A model generated the notes under the pieces. It searched no databases. It saw only the letters and a program-made list of their open reading frames with translations, and was not told the DNA's origin. Below are positions 24,409 through 36,900 of a stretch of 64,000 nucleotides of DNA, one piece after another; position 1 is the stretch's first letter, and every line of letters starts with the position of its first letter. Made by a program: the position numbers and the translations under genes. Source of the stretch: Acanthaster planci (Eukaryota > Echinodermata > Asteroidea > Valvatida > Acanthasteridae); NCBI RefSeq assembly GCF_001949145.1, contig NW_019091591.1, forward strand, positions 105,510 through 169,509, written 5' to 3'.

Positions 24409-27400
24409 CTCGGCCCTCAATGCAAAGTATCGAAATGACCACAGTACAAGAGAGCAGCCGTGCCTTGAGCTGAGCCGGGACCCATCCTACAGTCGTCTCG
24501 CCCTCGAGTGTTTGGGGTTTGAAGAAAACCGAGCAGTGCTTGCCTTTGTGGGCCGTAAACCATGCCCTGACTCCCCACAAAAACCGTGACGGGAAACAAG
24601 CGCTGCTTAGGCCTAAATCTAAGAGAGGGTGTTTTCAGAAGTTGAGTGGGATTCCGGCCATGTCGGGAAACAGCCTACAAAGGCATCGTCACTGCATCGT
24701 ATGTAACTGGAAGTCTTTGAAGAAATTGAAAGGAAAACAAGAATGAGCACAACCAAAAGAGTTTCACAGTTTTTATCAAATTTAAAGTATGGGCAATACA
24801 AATTCAATTGTGTCCAAGAAAAACTCAAACTGTGCCGTTCTGTAGGTCTGCTTTTATTCCACCGAATTCAGACTACCGGTGATCATTGCCTTGATCATCT
24901 ATATTATTTTAGTTTTGAAAATTAAGACTGCACGCCAGTTTTTAAATTTATGTCGCATCATGGACGAATCCTTATCTCATAGACATGTGGGAAGTGATAC
25001 ATTTCCTCCCGTCAAAAAATTGGAGTTCTTCCCGTGGAAAAAAATGCAAACGCTCGACTCCAGAAGTATGGAGACAATTCCCCGCGGTAGTCTTAATGAA
25101 AATCACGGGTGGTCGGGTAAAATCAAACTAAGCCAACACGACATGACAACTATGCGCCGCCTCTCTGTTTTTTTCGGAGCCAAGTTCGGCCGGGACTCAC
25201 TTCTGTGTCTGTTGACACTTACAAACGACTGTTTGCTGGGCTTTGTGCTTGGAACACTTGGGAGTTAAACCTGACCCAAACACGCATATTTTGTGAAAAT
25301 AGCCGCAGGTGTACCAAAATGGATACACTTGACACTGTAATCAAAGAAATAGTTCGGTACAAGGCTTTCTTTCTTTTTCCTGAGACGCGATGGCAGCTCT
25401 TGTGACAGCAAACAACAGCCAACTTAAGCAAGTTTGGGTACATTTGCACACAAGACAACAAAGAATATGTATGTGTTTGTGCCTCATCTATTAGGATTAC
25501 GACGGCAGCGTCGTCATTTGCACACTTAAACACAATTTGAGGAACAAAGTTCTCTTCTAATTCCACGTTGGTACAACTGTCAAGCAATTATAATTTATCC
25601 TTCAGCAGTTTGTGGTAGGAAAATTACAAACCACTTTCTTTTGCCTTCTGGAAAAGAAGTCCTCGCGAATTTGCAAATGAGGCAAATGCAGGCGGAAAGA
25701 GGAATACCGAATGCCCCAACTCATAGCTTGCGATGGTTTGTTTTCCTTTTTTGGTCCCGTGGTTGAGAGACTGTGGATGAATGACTGAATGCATTTTCCC
25801 ACACGTTTACCGTACAATACAGTATGCTATATTCATCACTGTGTTCTAATTGCTATTGACTGCTGTGATGTCGAATAAATGTTATCATCCAGGGACTCCA
25901 GTCTTCTTTAATTTGTTACACTGTGCCGTTAACATTGTAACAAACTTACCTTTTCAGTCATTATCGATAGATGGCGCCACGTTATCCAGGGTGCATGGGT
26001 TGCATCAGCGTTATGCTTCTAGTGCGACACCTCCGCAGTCCGCAGTATGGAGTGGGAGATTGTGAAATGAGATGCAAATGGCGCCCGAATCTTGCTCGAC
26101 CGCCTGCCCACTCTCAGCATCATGAAGCCACGGTTGACTGCCGAGGGGAGAGCCCCGCTCAACGACCCCTCATGCCCTGTGTTGCTGACATGATAGCCCC
26201 TTGTTTGCCGGACTCCGGTTTCGCACTTGACGTTCCCTCTCGGAACTCCAAAACCGGACGCCGTGCCCACTCACGGAGCCCTGGGAGACCGGCACCCGTA
26301 CTGACCCCCCATTTACACGGTGGGATTGTCCCTAAACATAGGAAATCTTGCCTGTCTCTTGTCTGGAAACCCAAAACCGCCCAACTAGCTAGCAGTTCAG
26401 TTTCCCCTCAAGCACGATTGAATTTCTTCTCCTTGTTTGCTGACTGCAGAAAAGTTAGGCTTTCCAAAAAGAAATTTGCCGCTCTTCCCTTGCAAGTTCA
26501 TCGAGACTTTTCTGTAAGTTATCACTGTCAGTAGAGACATGGACCCTCGGCAAGGAAGGAGATTTCTCAAATCAATCCACCACGTTTACGTATTTTTCCA
26601 ATTCCCTTTTCAACATCACTCACGTCTTAAAACGTTAGGCTAGGCCCACTATGGTGTATTTCACCAACTCCTCACACACTCGATTTGATGTAAAGAGAAT
26701 GAAGAAGAACTTTGATAACAGTTAGTGTAAATGTCTAATTTCAAGGAATGCTTGTTTTTAAAAGCTGATGAACTGCCTTGTTTTGGTAACTAGTTTGGCA
26801 AACCACTGATATGCAGGTATATTTCAAGGAATATTTCGGGATTAAATACAACTATTACCAAAATAAGTCTATAGAGACCAGTGATATCATCACATAAATT
26901 GTCCAATACATGCACTAACATTTTGGAAATGTATACTTATATTGTAATTCGACCACCAGAATAAGCAGCCATTACTGCGGTGGCACAATGCTCGTGGACA
27001 GGTGATACGCGCGCGTTACATGCCTCTTCGTGCGTCAAGCTGAAGAATGTGCGTGTGAGCGCGGTGCCACCACAGTTATGGCGTCTAATCAGATTAGTTT
27101 ACACATGTACTATCCAAAGTCTTCTTGGGATTGGTTGGTTTGATTCTTATGCATTTCTCCGTATCTTGAAAATGTTACATTTTGAGGAGAAGGATAATTA
27201 TGAGCCGGAGTTGATCAATTCCGTACGTTCTCGCAATCATTTTGATAGATCTCATAAAGAAAAAACCCACCTATTCCTGCTTCCCGAGCTCACCTGCAGC
27301 GACCCGACAGGGCGTCACGTGATCGCGCGAATAACCCTGATAGCTGTCAAGGCGGTAAGTAGATACTTTAATGGCCCACTGTCATCTGTCAAGAGTCACT

Positions 27401-30400
27401 GCCTAATTTACACCTAACTCCTTGGCCCTCTTCCGCGATTGCCCCACAAGGACCTGGGCCGGCAGGCGGAGAGGGTTTTAATAACGCGTTCGAGCGCCCA
27501 CTCCAATCTATTGGTCACATGATGTGCAGCGGATGCACTGACATTTCCAGAAACAAGATCGTTATAGAGTTTCCGTGTTCTCCCCTTTTCCCCCGAGCTG
27601 AGCTCATCACTACCTGCATATGCCATCAGTTCAGTGTACAATTTTTAAAAAAGTTTCACTTGATTTTCGTCATTGCCTTTCAAGGAAGTCATGGCCAAGC
27701 TTGTTAATCGGGACGATGACACAGATGAAAACGATAACAAGTGAAACGCAATCCGTGACAAAGTTTCTTGGTAATGAACATTGTGGGGATAATAGACCAT
27801 ATTCCGAGTTTTTACAAAACCAGTGTTGGTTCCACTTTATAAAAAACAAACCAACTCTAGGCGTTTGTTACTGGAAATATCAACATATGCACAGATAATA
27901 AAATTGTCATTTTCGGTGTGATGGCTGGAAAAATGAGGCAGACGAGTCGATGTTGGCTATTCTATGGATCTTTGCACTAATAAATTAATAACCATGCACC
28001 TATGCATATAAGTGGCCCTGGCAGCTTGCAAGAAGCGTGCGCGGCCCATTGAAAACATAGAGGGATACGGATTTCATGGCCATTAGCTCTCAGTTTTTCT
28101 GAGCTTTTCGTTACTTTCTAGTCTCAGTGGGTTTTATGATGCATGTAATAAAGAATCAGATATTTTGCCTGTGCCCTGAACGCAAGGGGTCAAGGAAATT
28201 AACAAGGTTCCTTTCTGCGTTTGTGAAATAAATAGCTATTTGATTCAAGGCACTATGCGTCAATACGTGCGTCAGTATGTGCGAATGACCAGCCTCATTT
28301 CTAGATCACGGCAACACCGTTGTAGCATGCTTGATGGTTGACCTATTAACTGCTTGTAGACAATAGGGTGTTCGAAGTTTAAACACTTTCCCCAGCGGGG
28401 TGATACCACAAGGTGAAATTTGGCTTGGCAAAATAACTTTTCATTGAGCTTAAAACTTAAGAGCCAGAGAGTTAAAAGCAGGCAGACCACCACGGAGTCG
28501 AAACCGAGATTTGGAGAACCCCATTGGTCTGCAGTTTAGCACGCGCAACAATGTTGCATGGTACCCCAAATCGCACTGTTTGTTTTTTGAGTTTAGGCAG
28601 AAGGGAGCCATGTTGATTTTTCATTGGGCACTCACGCTTTTTGCCGCCACGGCCACGGCACATGTATATATCATTTCATTTGTGGAAATGATGATATAGG
28701 CATCATTGATACATTTACAAGCAGCCTGGGGATTAGTAAACGTTTACATGTATTTGACGCGGACATGCTTGAAATTCGTTTTTTATTTTCAAGAAAGAAA
28801 TAAATGTACATAAAATGACACTGCTAAGCTACAGGTACTTATCTGTTGGTCAATTTACTGTTTTCATCCACACGAACGCACCCTTCCACATTCTTTCATT
28901 TTTTTTTACAGGATATCTTTTGCGGGAACTGGGGAATTCACAGGAATACATTTATTTAGTTTATCGCAACTGCAAGTTCTACCCTATTAGGAATGTTTGC
29001 CACTGTATGTAGGTCTTAGGCTACCCAGAATGCAAGAATGAAATGCACATCTCTTCTCTTCTTCCTTTTCCCCCGCCAAATCAAACGATACTTTTCTCTT
29101 TAAAATCGTGACGTTGATCAGAAAGACTTTTGTTTTCGGACCTAAAGAGCTACCCTATTCATGGCCGAGGTTCACTGACCATCAACACAGCGTCCCCTTC
29201 CCCTTTGGGGGGTAATGCCCCATCACCGAGGTGACAGACAGACTGACTGACTTCGAGATCAGGAGACAAAATACTCTTGAAACATCTCGAGAAATCACCA
29301 AGGGACTGGCGAGAGAACGCCAAGTTCCGTGGGCCAGTTTCCTGCCGAGCGCTCGTATCACACGGACCGGAGGAGAGAACGCTAAAAACACACAACCACC
29401 GATTGCAGAGACCGTGAGGGGTGGCACGTACTGGCCCCATGTTGTTGATGTGAAAGTTGGCAAATTGTGGGCCAAGCTTCACGATAGGATTTCACTTCTT
29501 CAAGCCAAATAAACCGCCGGCTTTTTAGCCAAGACTCCCCTTGTCAAAAAGACACGGCAGTCTGGTTTCTGTAAATTTGGAAGTGTGGAATTTCTTTGTT
29601 GGTCCTCCCACGTTTTCACACACAATCCATTAATGGGTTGAATTATTGGGGTACCCCCGGATTCCAGCGGGTAAAATTATAAACCCCCCTTGTTCAGGTT
29701 TGCATCTACAAATATACAATGCTCTAACTTTTAACATTGCCATCGTCACAATGTTTTAAAGCTCTTATAATATGCCTCATAATAGTCCCTTACATACATG
29801 TATACATGTACATTACTGTTTCAATGCACTGCTTGTACAAGAGACTTCAAGTGCTTGTTTCCTTTTGAATGCATGAAGCCATAGCTTAAAATGACCTTTG
29901 CCGCGCCTTTCAACAATAAAGAACACCGCCAAAAACAGCTTTAAGTGGTGGAGCAGGACCTTTTAAAGATATCTGCTCAAACGAAGTTGTAAGCGTCACT
30001 GAGCATTTTCTTTTGCCAGTGTTAAAACCCATGGAAATGGAATCCCTCATAGAGCTTACTGTCAAAGTGAAATGGAAAGGGCTCATGCAAAGTAACCATT
30101 GTAATGCAGATCTTGGACATGCTCCTCTGTGACCCGTTTAACCTGGTTTTCAATTCTGGTTATGCCACTTTAAGGGCGTTTTGGTGCAATTTCTATTTTA
30201 AACTAATGAAAATTTGCATATTTATGAGCAAAGGTATAATGTATTCCAAGGGAGAAACCTCATATCTACAGCTTTGTATGGATTTAAATTTTTATATATT
30301 GGTGTAGTAAATTTTGTTTGTGTTACTGATTTGTTGTTTTTCCAGTTCATGGCACTGCAGTGGGCCAGTTTGCAAGTTTTCTTACAAATACTTCAATGAA

Positions 30401-30457
30401 CAAATTTCGGGTTCAAAGTTTGAACAGAAATCCCCCAAATGAACTGTTTCTTCTTGT

Positions 30458-30502
30458 AATGACATCACAGTAACAGCGCCCTCGTTTGTCAGCAAAAGCA
30501 TG
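30458..30502 (+). repeat. Dispersed repeat, copy 2 (AATGACATCACAG... )
   Basis: This is the second copy of the 45-bp conserved segment at 5064-5108, in the same orientation, about 1.5 kb upstream of FoxG. It includes a CRE-like TGACATCA and a GCGCCCTC string. Confidence 0.6.
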
Positions 30503-31519
30503 TGCATTTATAGTCTATATAAATAATCTATATTTATAGATTATAGGCTCCAATCATGCTAGCAGATAAGAATGCAACTCAGCTATCCATGATTTGCGCC
30601 AAAAAAGACCGCAAAACACCCAACTACGTAAATTGACAGCAACTTGCAACATGCACGATGTTGCGATGTAAAAATGTACCTCAAGTTAATCATAATGAAG
30701 ACCTGCTGGACTCGCCCGCGCAAAGTGAAAAAGGAGGAAGAATGATTTCTTTGACCAGAGTTTATCTGTTTTCTGTCACATTATTCCCGTTGCCTGGTCC
30801 ACCGTGAAGGATTAGCGGTATATACGTCAACTCGAGAAACTCGCTGTGAGGATTTCCCCGTAAGAACCGCGCACTTGTGGGGCGTCAGTTTGTGATGGAA
30901 CCCCTCTTACCTTGTATCGGACAAGGGGTTTAGGGCCGTCCCTCACAAGCTTAAATCCCGAGGGGTCGTCGTGGTTTCAAGATTGGTGGACGAACCGATC
31001 ATATTCCCCAGCAACGCACCTTCAAGCATCCCACTAAGCCCAGTGTGTTCGATTATGGCTTTTGAGCCCTCATGCACTCTTGCACGGAGCATATTCATCT
31101 AAAATGTAGAATAACCCTACCCCCCTTGAATGATTTTTAGAAGAAACCCACTGTAGCACTTGGGTAACGCCACAGAATTCGGAGTTACCGCAAGCACAAA
31201 GTACGCCCTCTGCCCTACACAGTACAACAAGATCATGTTTATTTGTGTCTCCCTTCAATCATGGTAAATAATAGGCAGCCGATGATCAACCAAATGATAA
31301 GGAAGGCATCTGATAATCCTTGTTTTGTCAGCCATGATGGGAAGGTTGGCTAAGTACTGCAACAACAGTGTCCCCCTGTGCGAACCACAGTCATCACCTT
31401 GCCTTGGCTGATAGCTGAGGGCATAAACCTCTTGGAAGTTTAGTCATTAGGGCTGGTTTTGTTTCTGATATAACTGTGCTGCTGACAACCGCTAAACCCT
31501 CTCCACGGCACAATCGCTT

Positions 31520-32008
31520 TAATCCAGGCCCGAACACTTGTATATACAAACCCCATTCACCGGGACCATTGCGTTTATTGAACGATTAGCTTGGAGTGCA
31601 GCAACAAAAACCCAAATAAGCCTACGGCGTTGATTGGTCTACAGTACGTTGCCGACGCTGGGCCCCCTCTGCTCGCTGCCATTGGTTGGTGAAAACTTAA
31701 CTTCTTGTTGCACTGGCAGGTGACACAATCACATACACATGCGGAGAGCGATGTAATCTTGCGCGCACACAGCCTGTGCCGTGCACTGTAATTTCAACTT
31801 TCAGTGTGGGCAGAAGGGGGAATTCACACTAAATCTTAGCACTCTGGTGGAGCTTGGTGTTTCTCCCGATTGCTATACTGAAAAACGAGAAAACAATACC
31901 ACACCGGGACTGCCACTCGTCCGCTGGTCGTGAACGCCAAGCCCATTACTCGACGGATGGCTTACCGAAGGTGATACTGGTTGTTGGCCAATTTGTCAGA
32001 GGACTTGC
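31520..32008 (+). promoter_or_regulatory. Probable FoxG proximal promoter and 5' UTR
   Basis: This stretch lies directly upstream of the FoxG reading frame. It contains a TAATCC K50-homeodomain core at 31520-31525, a TATATA at 31541-31546, and two inverted CCAAT boxes (ATTGG) at 31633-31637 and 31681-31685, about 48 bp apart, as in NF-Y promoters. The TATA-like string lies upstream of the CCAAT boxes, so it may not be the functional TATA box. The string ending in TTTGTCAG near 32000 resembles a splice acceptor, so an upstream noncoding exon is possible. The transcription start cannot be fixed from sequence alone. Confidence 0.4.
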
Positions 32009-33343
32009 ATGACATCCTCCTCCCGGATTAAGGTTTCCCGTTCATATTCGAGTGGCAAAGAGTGTACACGGACCGCCAACCACCCTCTAATGATGGTCAA
32101 GTTGGAATGCATGCAGATGCGAGCTGAGACGGCAGAGGAGATACGATCGGCCAAGAAACCCTTCTCCATAGACCACATCATGCTGGGCAAGCGAGAGCCC
32201 ACTGAACTCCAGGCCGTTACGCCTCCGCCACCCGCGGTCACTGAAGAGGTCAAGGAAGAGAAAATTGACCGTGAAGCAGAGCTGAACCCCAGCGTTGACA
32301 GAGAAAACAGCCCCGAGAAAATGAAAGACAATGCAGAGGACGACGAGGAGGAGGCACGGGAAAAGGATGGAAAGGACGACGACAACAAGGGAAAAACAGA
32401 AACGAAAGAGGGCGAGAAAAACTCCCCGCCGAAGAACAAATTTGGGGAAAAGCCGCCTTTCAGTTACAACGCTCTGATAATGATGGCCATTAGGTCCAGC
32501 CCGGAGAAACGCCTGACGCTGAACGGTATTTACGAATACATCATGACCAATTTTCCTTACTACAGGGAGAATAAGCAAGGCTGGCAGAACTCAATCCGGC
32601 ACAACCTGAGCCTCAACAAGTGTTTCGTCAAGGTGCCTAGGCATTATGACGACCCGGGCAAGGGGAACTATTGGATGCTGGACCCGTCCAGCGACGATGT
32701 CTTCATCGGGGGAACTACGGGGAAGCTACGGCGGAGGTCCACGGCCGCGTCCAGGAACCGTATCGCCCAGCTGAAACGGGGGGTAGGACCTTTGACCAAT
32801 GGGTTCTCCCTTCCTATCCGGACTGATAAGCCGTACTCAATGTACTGGCCACACAACCACATGCTCCCCTACGCTCATCACGCCGGCACACCGCTGCGGT
32901 ACGAGGCGAGACTACCAATGCATCACCCGGAGAGTCTAGCCGTCCCGGTGTCGTCCCACCACTGCGATACTCTGATCAGCGCCGGAGCCGGAACAACCCT
33001 TCCTAAGCCAGTCCCTGCTGGACACAGTTTCTCCATGGATCGCCTCCTGCGCCACGACTCTTCGTCGTACTCCATGTCCGTGCGGCCGGGCGCTCATCTC
33101 GGGTTGCCCTCGCCGCCGCCGCCCTCGGGACACGGCCTGGTGTGCAGTGGACTGAGCTCATGTGTCACCAGCGTGAACAGCGAGGCGGGGCCTGCCTGTT
33201 GCATGCCGCATGTACCCCACTCCCCGCAGGCTATGCCTACCTCCCCGTACGACATGTACCATGGTCTTCAGAGCTTGCCGGTCTTTCCAACCGCCCTGTT
33301 TCCCCTAGCACTCGCCCATCCTAGGCCAATATCGGGAAAATGA
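32009..33343 (+). CDS. FoxG: FoxG-class forkhead transcription factor (BF-1 orthologue), complete, single exon
   Basis: The frame encodes 444 aa. The forkhead (winged-helix) DNA-binding domain spans residues about 148-244 (32450-32740). It opens with [15 protein letters not shown], has recognition helix [13 protein letters not shown] (194-206), and ends with [13 protein letters not shown], a wing-2 signature typical of FoxG. An eh1-like Groucho-binding motif, PFSIDHIM (51-58), lies N-terminal. A second related motif, FSMDRLL (341-347), matches in position the vertebrate FoxG1 motif LSVDRLV. PHVPH (400-404) is also shared with vertebrate FoxG1. Residues about 110-137 are acidic and lysine-rich, and Pro/His-rich stretches follow the domain. 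The long His/Pro/Gln tracts of mammalian FoxG1 are absent. An in-frame TGA at 31931-31933 precedes the first ATG. That ATG has a weak context (T at -3), whereas Met29 at 32093 (A at -3, G at +4) is better and may be the real start. FoxG proteins are nuclear repressors acting in anterior ectoderm, forebrain and sensory patterning; the role here is inferred from the family. Confidence 0.96.
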   Translation: MTSSSRIKVSRSYSSGKECTRTANHPLMMVKLECMQMRAETAEEIRSAKKPFSIDHIMLGKREPTELQAVTPPPPAVTEEVKEEKIDREAELNPSVDRENSPEKMKDNAEDDEEEAREKDGKDDDNKGKTETKEGEKNSPPKNKFGEKPPFSYNALIMMAIRSSPEKRLTLNGIYEYIMTNFPYYRENKQGWQNSIRHNLSLNKCFVKVPRHYDDPGKGNYWMLDPSSDDVFIGGTTGKLRRRSTAASRNRIAQLKRGVGPLTNGFSLPIRTDKPYSMYWPHNHMLPYAHHAGTPLRYEARLPMHHPESLAVPVSSHHCDTLISAGAGTTLPKPVPAGHSFSMDRLLRHDSSSYSMSVRPGAHLGLPSPPPPSGHGLVCSGLSSCVTSVNSEAGPACCMPHVPHSPQAMPTSPYDMYHGLQSLPVFPTALFPLALAHPRPISGK

Positions 33344-33905
33344 GTGAGTGAGAGTGATGAATTTGCAGCTGAAACAAGACAAGTGAATGTCAGCTTTTTG
33401 GACTTCATTGCTGAGACATTATCCACAGACACTGCCCGTGTGCATGCTTGTGTGAAAAGCTGGGGATTGCGCTGTCCAACACGGTCGCCATGGCATGAAC
33501 GGTCGAAACACTGAAGAATGTTTGATCGCGTTCCTTGTAATAACACACTGATGTTATTTTCAGATTTGAAACCATGACGCCAACCGTTATAAGCTAAGTG
33601 AAGTTGGCAAGTATGTGCAATATTGTTTACTGAATCCACGTTTAAAATAAGTTTTAGCTATGACAATCATTCAAATGGAGTTGTAATTTATGATTTTGTT
33701 TTGTTTAGAGAGCATGCTAAGCTTATAACCTCTTAGAATAGTTACTTGTGTAAATAGCTATAGATATTGAAGGATTTACCAAATAGTGACGTGATGGTGG
33801 TTGAAAGATCACAAACTGTAATTGTGTGATAAGGTAATATATAATGGTAAGACGGTAAAACTTTCTTAATGTGTTCGTATAAAATGCCACGTTTTTTAAT
33901 TAAGG
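33344..33905 (+). other. Likely FoxG 3' UTR with a variant polyadenylation signal
   Basis: After the TGA stop the sequence turns AT-rich with no reading frame. No canonical AATAAA was seen. A variant hexamer TATAAA at 33878-33883 is followed about 20 bases later by a GT/T-rich stretch (33906-33917), which fits a cleavage and polyadenylation site near 33900. A forkhead-type site, TTGTTTAC, lies near 33622-33629. A more distal ATTAAA at 34187-34192 is an alternative end. Confidence 0.35.
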
Positions 33906-36900
33906 AGGTGTTTTTTTATGGATGACATAATATCCTGGCTGTCCAAAAACAGACGTATTAAAATGATAACGCGCACACCGTGTTACTCTGTTGTATCAAC
34001 GTATGAAAAGTCTGCCTCGTTGCCAGGTTTCGCCGACATTTTTTCGAGCTTGCTCATTGCTTTTTGTCAATCGTCGCCTCGTGTTTGGGTGTGCAACGAA
34101 CCATTCCCTAGGCCCGCTTGCCCGGACCAAGGGGTAAATGCGGGTCCATTTATAACACAAACAAATTCGGCTGGATGTAAACAGTCATTAAAATTGTAAA
34201 GATTCCCTCGTCTCACTCTTGCTGGTTCAACTTTTCCCTCGGCAGTGACCGCCGAAACTTAAATTTTAGTGCTCCTTGAACTGCGGATAATATCTCTTGT
34301 CGAGAGTGACAGATTTCCCTGAGAATTACGCGGTGAGTATGGTGAGGCATTGGCTGCCGGAGTGCCGTATGTTGGGCCGTCTTGCACGGCGCAACGCTCT
34401 CGGGGTCAACCCCTCTCGGTGTGTGTTATTAACAGGGTCTCATGCACGCGGGTACTTCTGCGGTAATGCGAAAGATCACAGTCGCCTATTAACACGGCCA
34501 TTTATGATCACGTTGACAGAAAAAATCGCAACTAAATGAAACGTCTGGTGGCATTTGATCTGTAGTCAGCAATTCTGACGACAAACCCACTTTACTAAGA
34601 CATCATGATTGTCTTTAAGGCTAGAATTTACAAGCTTGTCAAAACAATTTAGGGAACGTAATGTACATGTACCTTGGACTTAAAAAAACTCTATGAATTT
34701 AAAGCTCTCGGCGTTGTTGAATTTTGTCTCAAAAAGGAGTCGGTGCTGTGCGTAAAAGTTGGAAACAGTGAACCAGGGGAAACCCACACAGTAGAGTGTT
34801 CTCTGTAGACACTGTATTTCCGCCAGTTGTGACTAATATTTGGCCTTGTTTTAAACCAAGACACGCATCTTTTCTATCGGACGGAGTTGGGGTAGGATCT
34901 TTTGTTTAGAGATGACTTGTGATTCTGGAGTTGGTAAACCACTTCTTTTCTGCCTGGCACGGATGCCCGTGGGGAGATTACGGTACATGTTCATGTATAT
35001 GAATTTGCCCCTGCGCTTTGGCAATTGAAAGTCCGCGCTAGACCATGTAATCGCAGGCTATGCAGAGCCTAACGTACATGAAAAGAGAGTTTGAGGATAG
35101 TCAGGCATACGCCGGTAACTGAACTGAACAGAATTTTCATTCTGAACAAGAACATCGCTCAAAGTTCGATTTTCAAAACAGAATCTTTAGGGATGATCAC
35201 AACCGTAACCAAGTCGAGTCAAAAAGTAAACTTCCTTTCTCTACAAGATATAGGGGTTCAACTCTGTCAAACCACTATGGCAGTTAGCAAGTAACATTGG
35301 AAAGAATTCCACGAGAGTTCAACCTAAAGACGTTTTTCACCGAGAACAACTCTCAATCCTCAATCCCCTTTAATTCACAAGCCTTTAATTGCTAAATAGT
35401 GATGTCATTGCTGTGGTTGAACATTTTTCACGGATGCGCTTTTGTTTCATATGTTATCTACATATTTTAACTGAAAACAGTGGTGCGAGGAAAGGAAACC
35501 GTAAGGACTTTTAGACGAATGGTTCGGATCTCAGGAAGCGTTTTGACGATCAGTTTCTTCACTATTGAACTTCTTAAACAACCCTCCAAAAATGAGAAGC
35601 ATTTGTACCGTCGAGCGGTAAAAGTTTCGCTTAATTATCTCATTCTGAGGTGAATGAAAGCATTTTCAAGTAATAGCCAACGGGTGAAGTTTAAACATTC
35701 ACACAGAATTTGGGATTTACATACAAATTAATACTTATCAGGAAACTGAATTTTCACGGAGCTTAACTGCTGCAGCCCTCTAAGCCAAATGCTAATTGTA
35801 GGAGCATGTCCAAAATATGGTGATAAGGGGCTTCCATGAAGCAAAATGTTATGTTTTTAAAGTAGGATATTTTTATAGAGAAATATAGGTGTGTTCGTTG
35901 TTGGAACTCCTCACGTTGCGTTTCATGAACACCAGATTTGTTTTTTGAATTTTCGATAGTTTGCCACGCGGCACGTGCTGCTACATAGTGCTTTGGACTG
36001 GTTCATATTCAAGAAAAAAGTACACATCGTTGCTGATGAAATCCAAAACGCTCATGTGACATGTATTGTGACGGTCTGCCGTTGTTCCTAAACCAGACAC
36101 GCCATTTGATCTAAAACACTACTAATCAACACGCAATTTCATTTTCAGTGCTGGTGAAATACATTTTTGAACAGTCATTGAACAAAGGTTGGCAAGAAAG
36201 GCCAAAATTCACTATTCCTTCTGTAAAGTGTTTGGCACGTTTGATTGGTACATGTATAATACAACACAATGTCCTCTTCCTTTAACAGATCGGGGACGTT
36301 TCTCTGTCAAATTGTCTTTTTTTATCGAGTCTGAGAGGAGCCTACATTAAAATATGTCATATTCTGTCAAGTCATTAGCTCTGTGTTTTATTTCAACAGC
36401 GATTTCAACAACACTTTAACGGAAAAAAACCTTGGCCCATATACATCAGTTATTTCTAATTGACCTGTTGCACTTCGAATTTCTGTGGGTTTTTCGTTTA
36501 TTCTTTTTTCAGTTTCAGTCGGTTTTTAACACCATCTCGATCTCCCGGGCACTACTGCAGTCAGAACCATGCAATGTGGTGTTTCATTGGTTCATTATTA
36601 TTATGTAAGTCGTTTTTCAGAAGACCGCCGTGAAAGTTTCGATTGTCGATAAGACAACTGCACATGCTTGCGCTGTCTCTGTTTTCTGTCGTATATCTAA
36701 GATGTTAAATTGAAGTAGAATCCGTATAATTTTAATGACACTTAAATAATTTTAATAATATGTATGATTTTCTTGGGGGAAAACTGACACCTTTTTTCAG
36801 TTGGATCAGTTTAGTCACAGTTGAAAATCGTCGGCTGTGCCATTTGAGAGCGTAAAATTGGCGATTTTTCACTTTCCAACGGTAACCAAATTGACCACAT

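Larger units (their letters stand above)
18326..31519. other. Upstream intergenic region, no gene recognised
   Basis: The stretch is largely single-copy by eye. GC-rich non-repetitive islands at about 19300-19480, 20150-20700, 24350-24600, 25970-26420, 27280-27600 and 29160-29520 are the best candidates for regulatory elements. Long frames (for example 187 aa at 25971-26534) lack domains. Only the SINE at its left edge and the short dispersed repeat at 30458 were recognised as repeats. Confidence 0.4.

Noticed and set aside
25971-26534. 187-aa plus-strand frame starting in a good Kozak context
   Set aside because: No domain or compositional signature, and comparable frames exist on the opposite strand. 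A GC-rich noncoding element is more likely.
32087-32578. 163-aa and 147-aa minus-strand frames opposite the FoxG N-terminus
   Set aside because: They are antisense shadows of the GC- and repeat-biased FoxG codons, with no domain.
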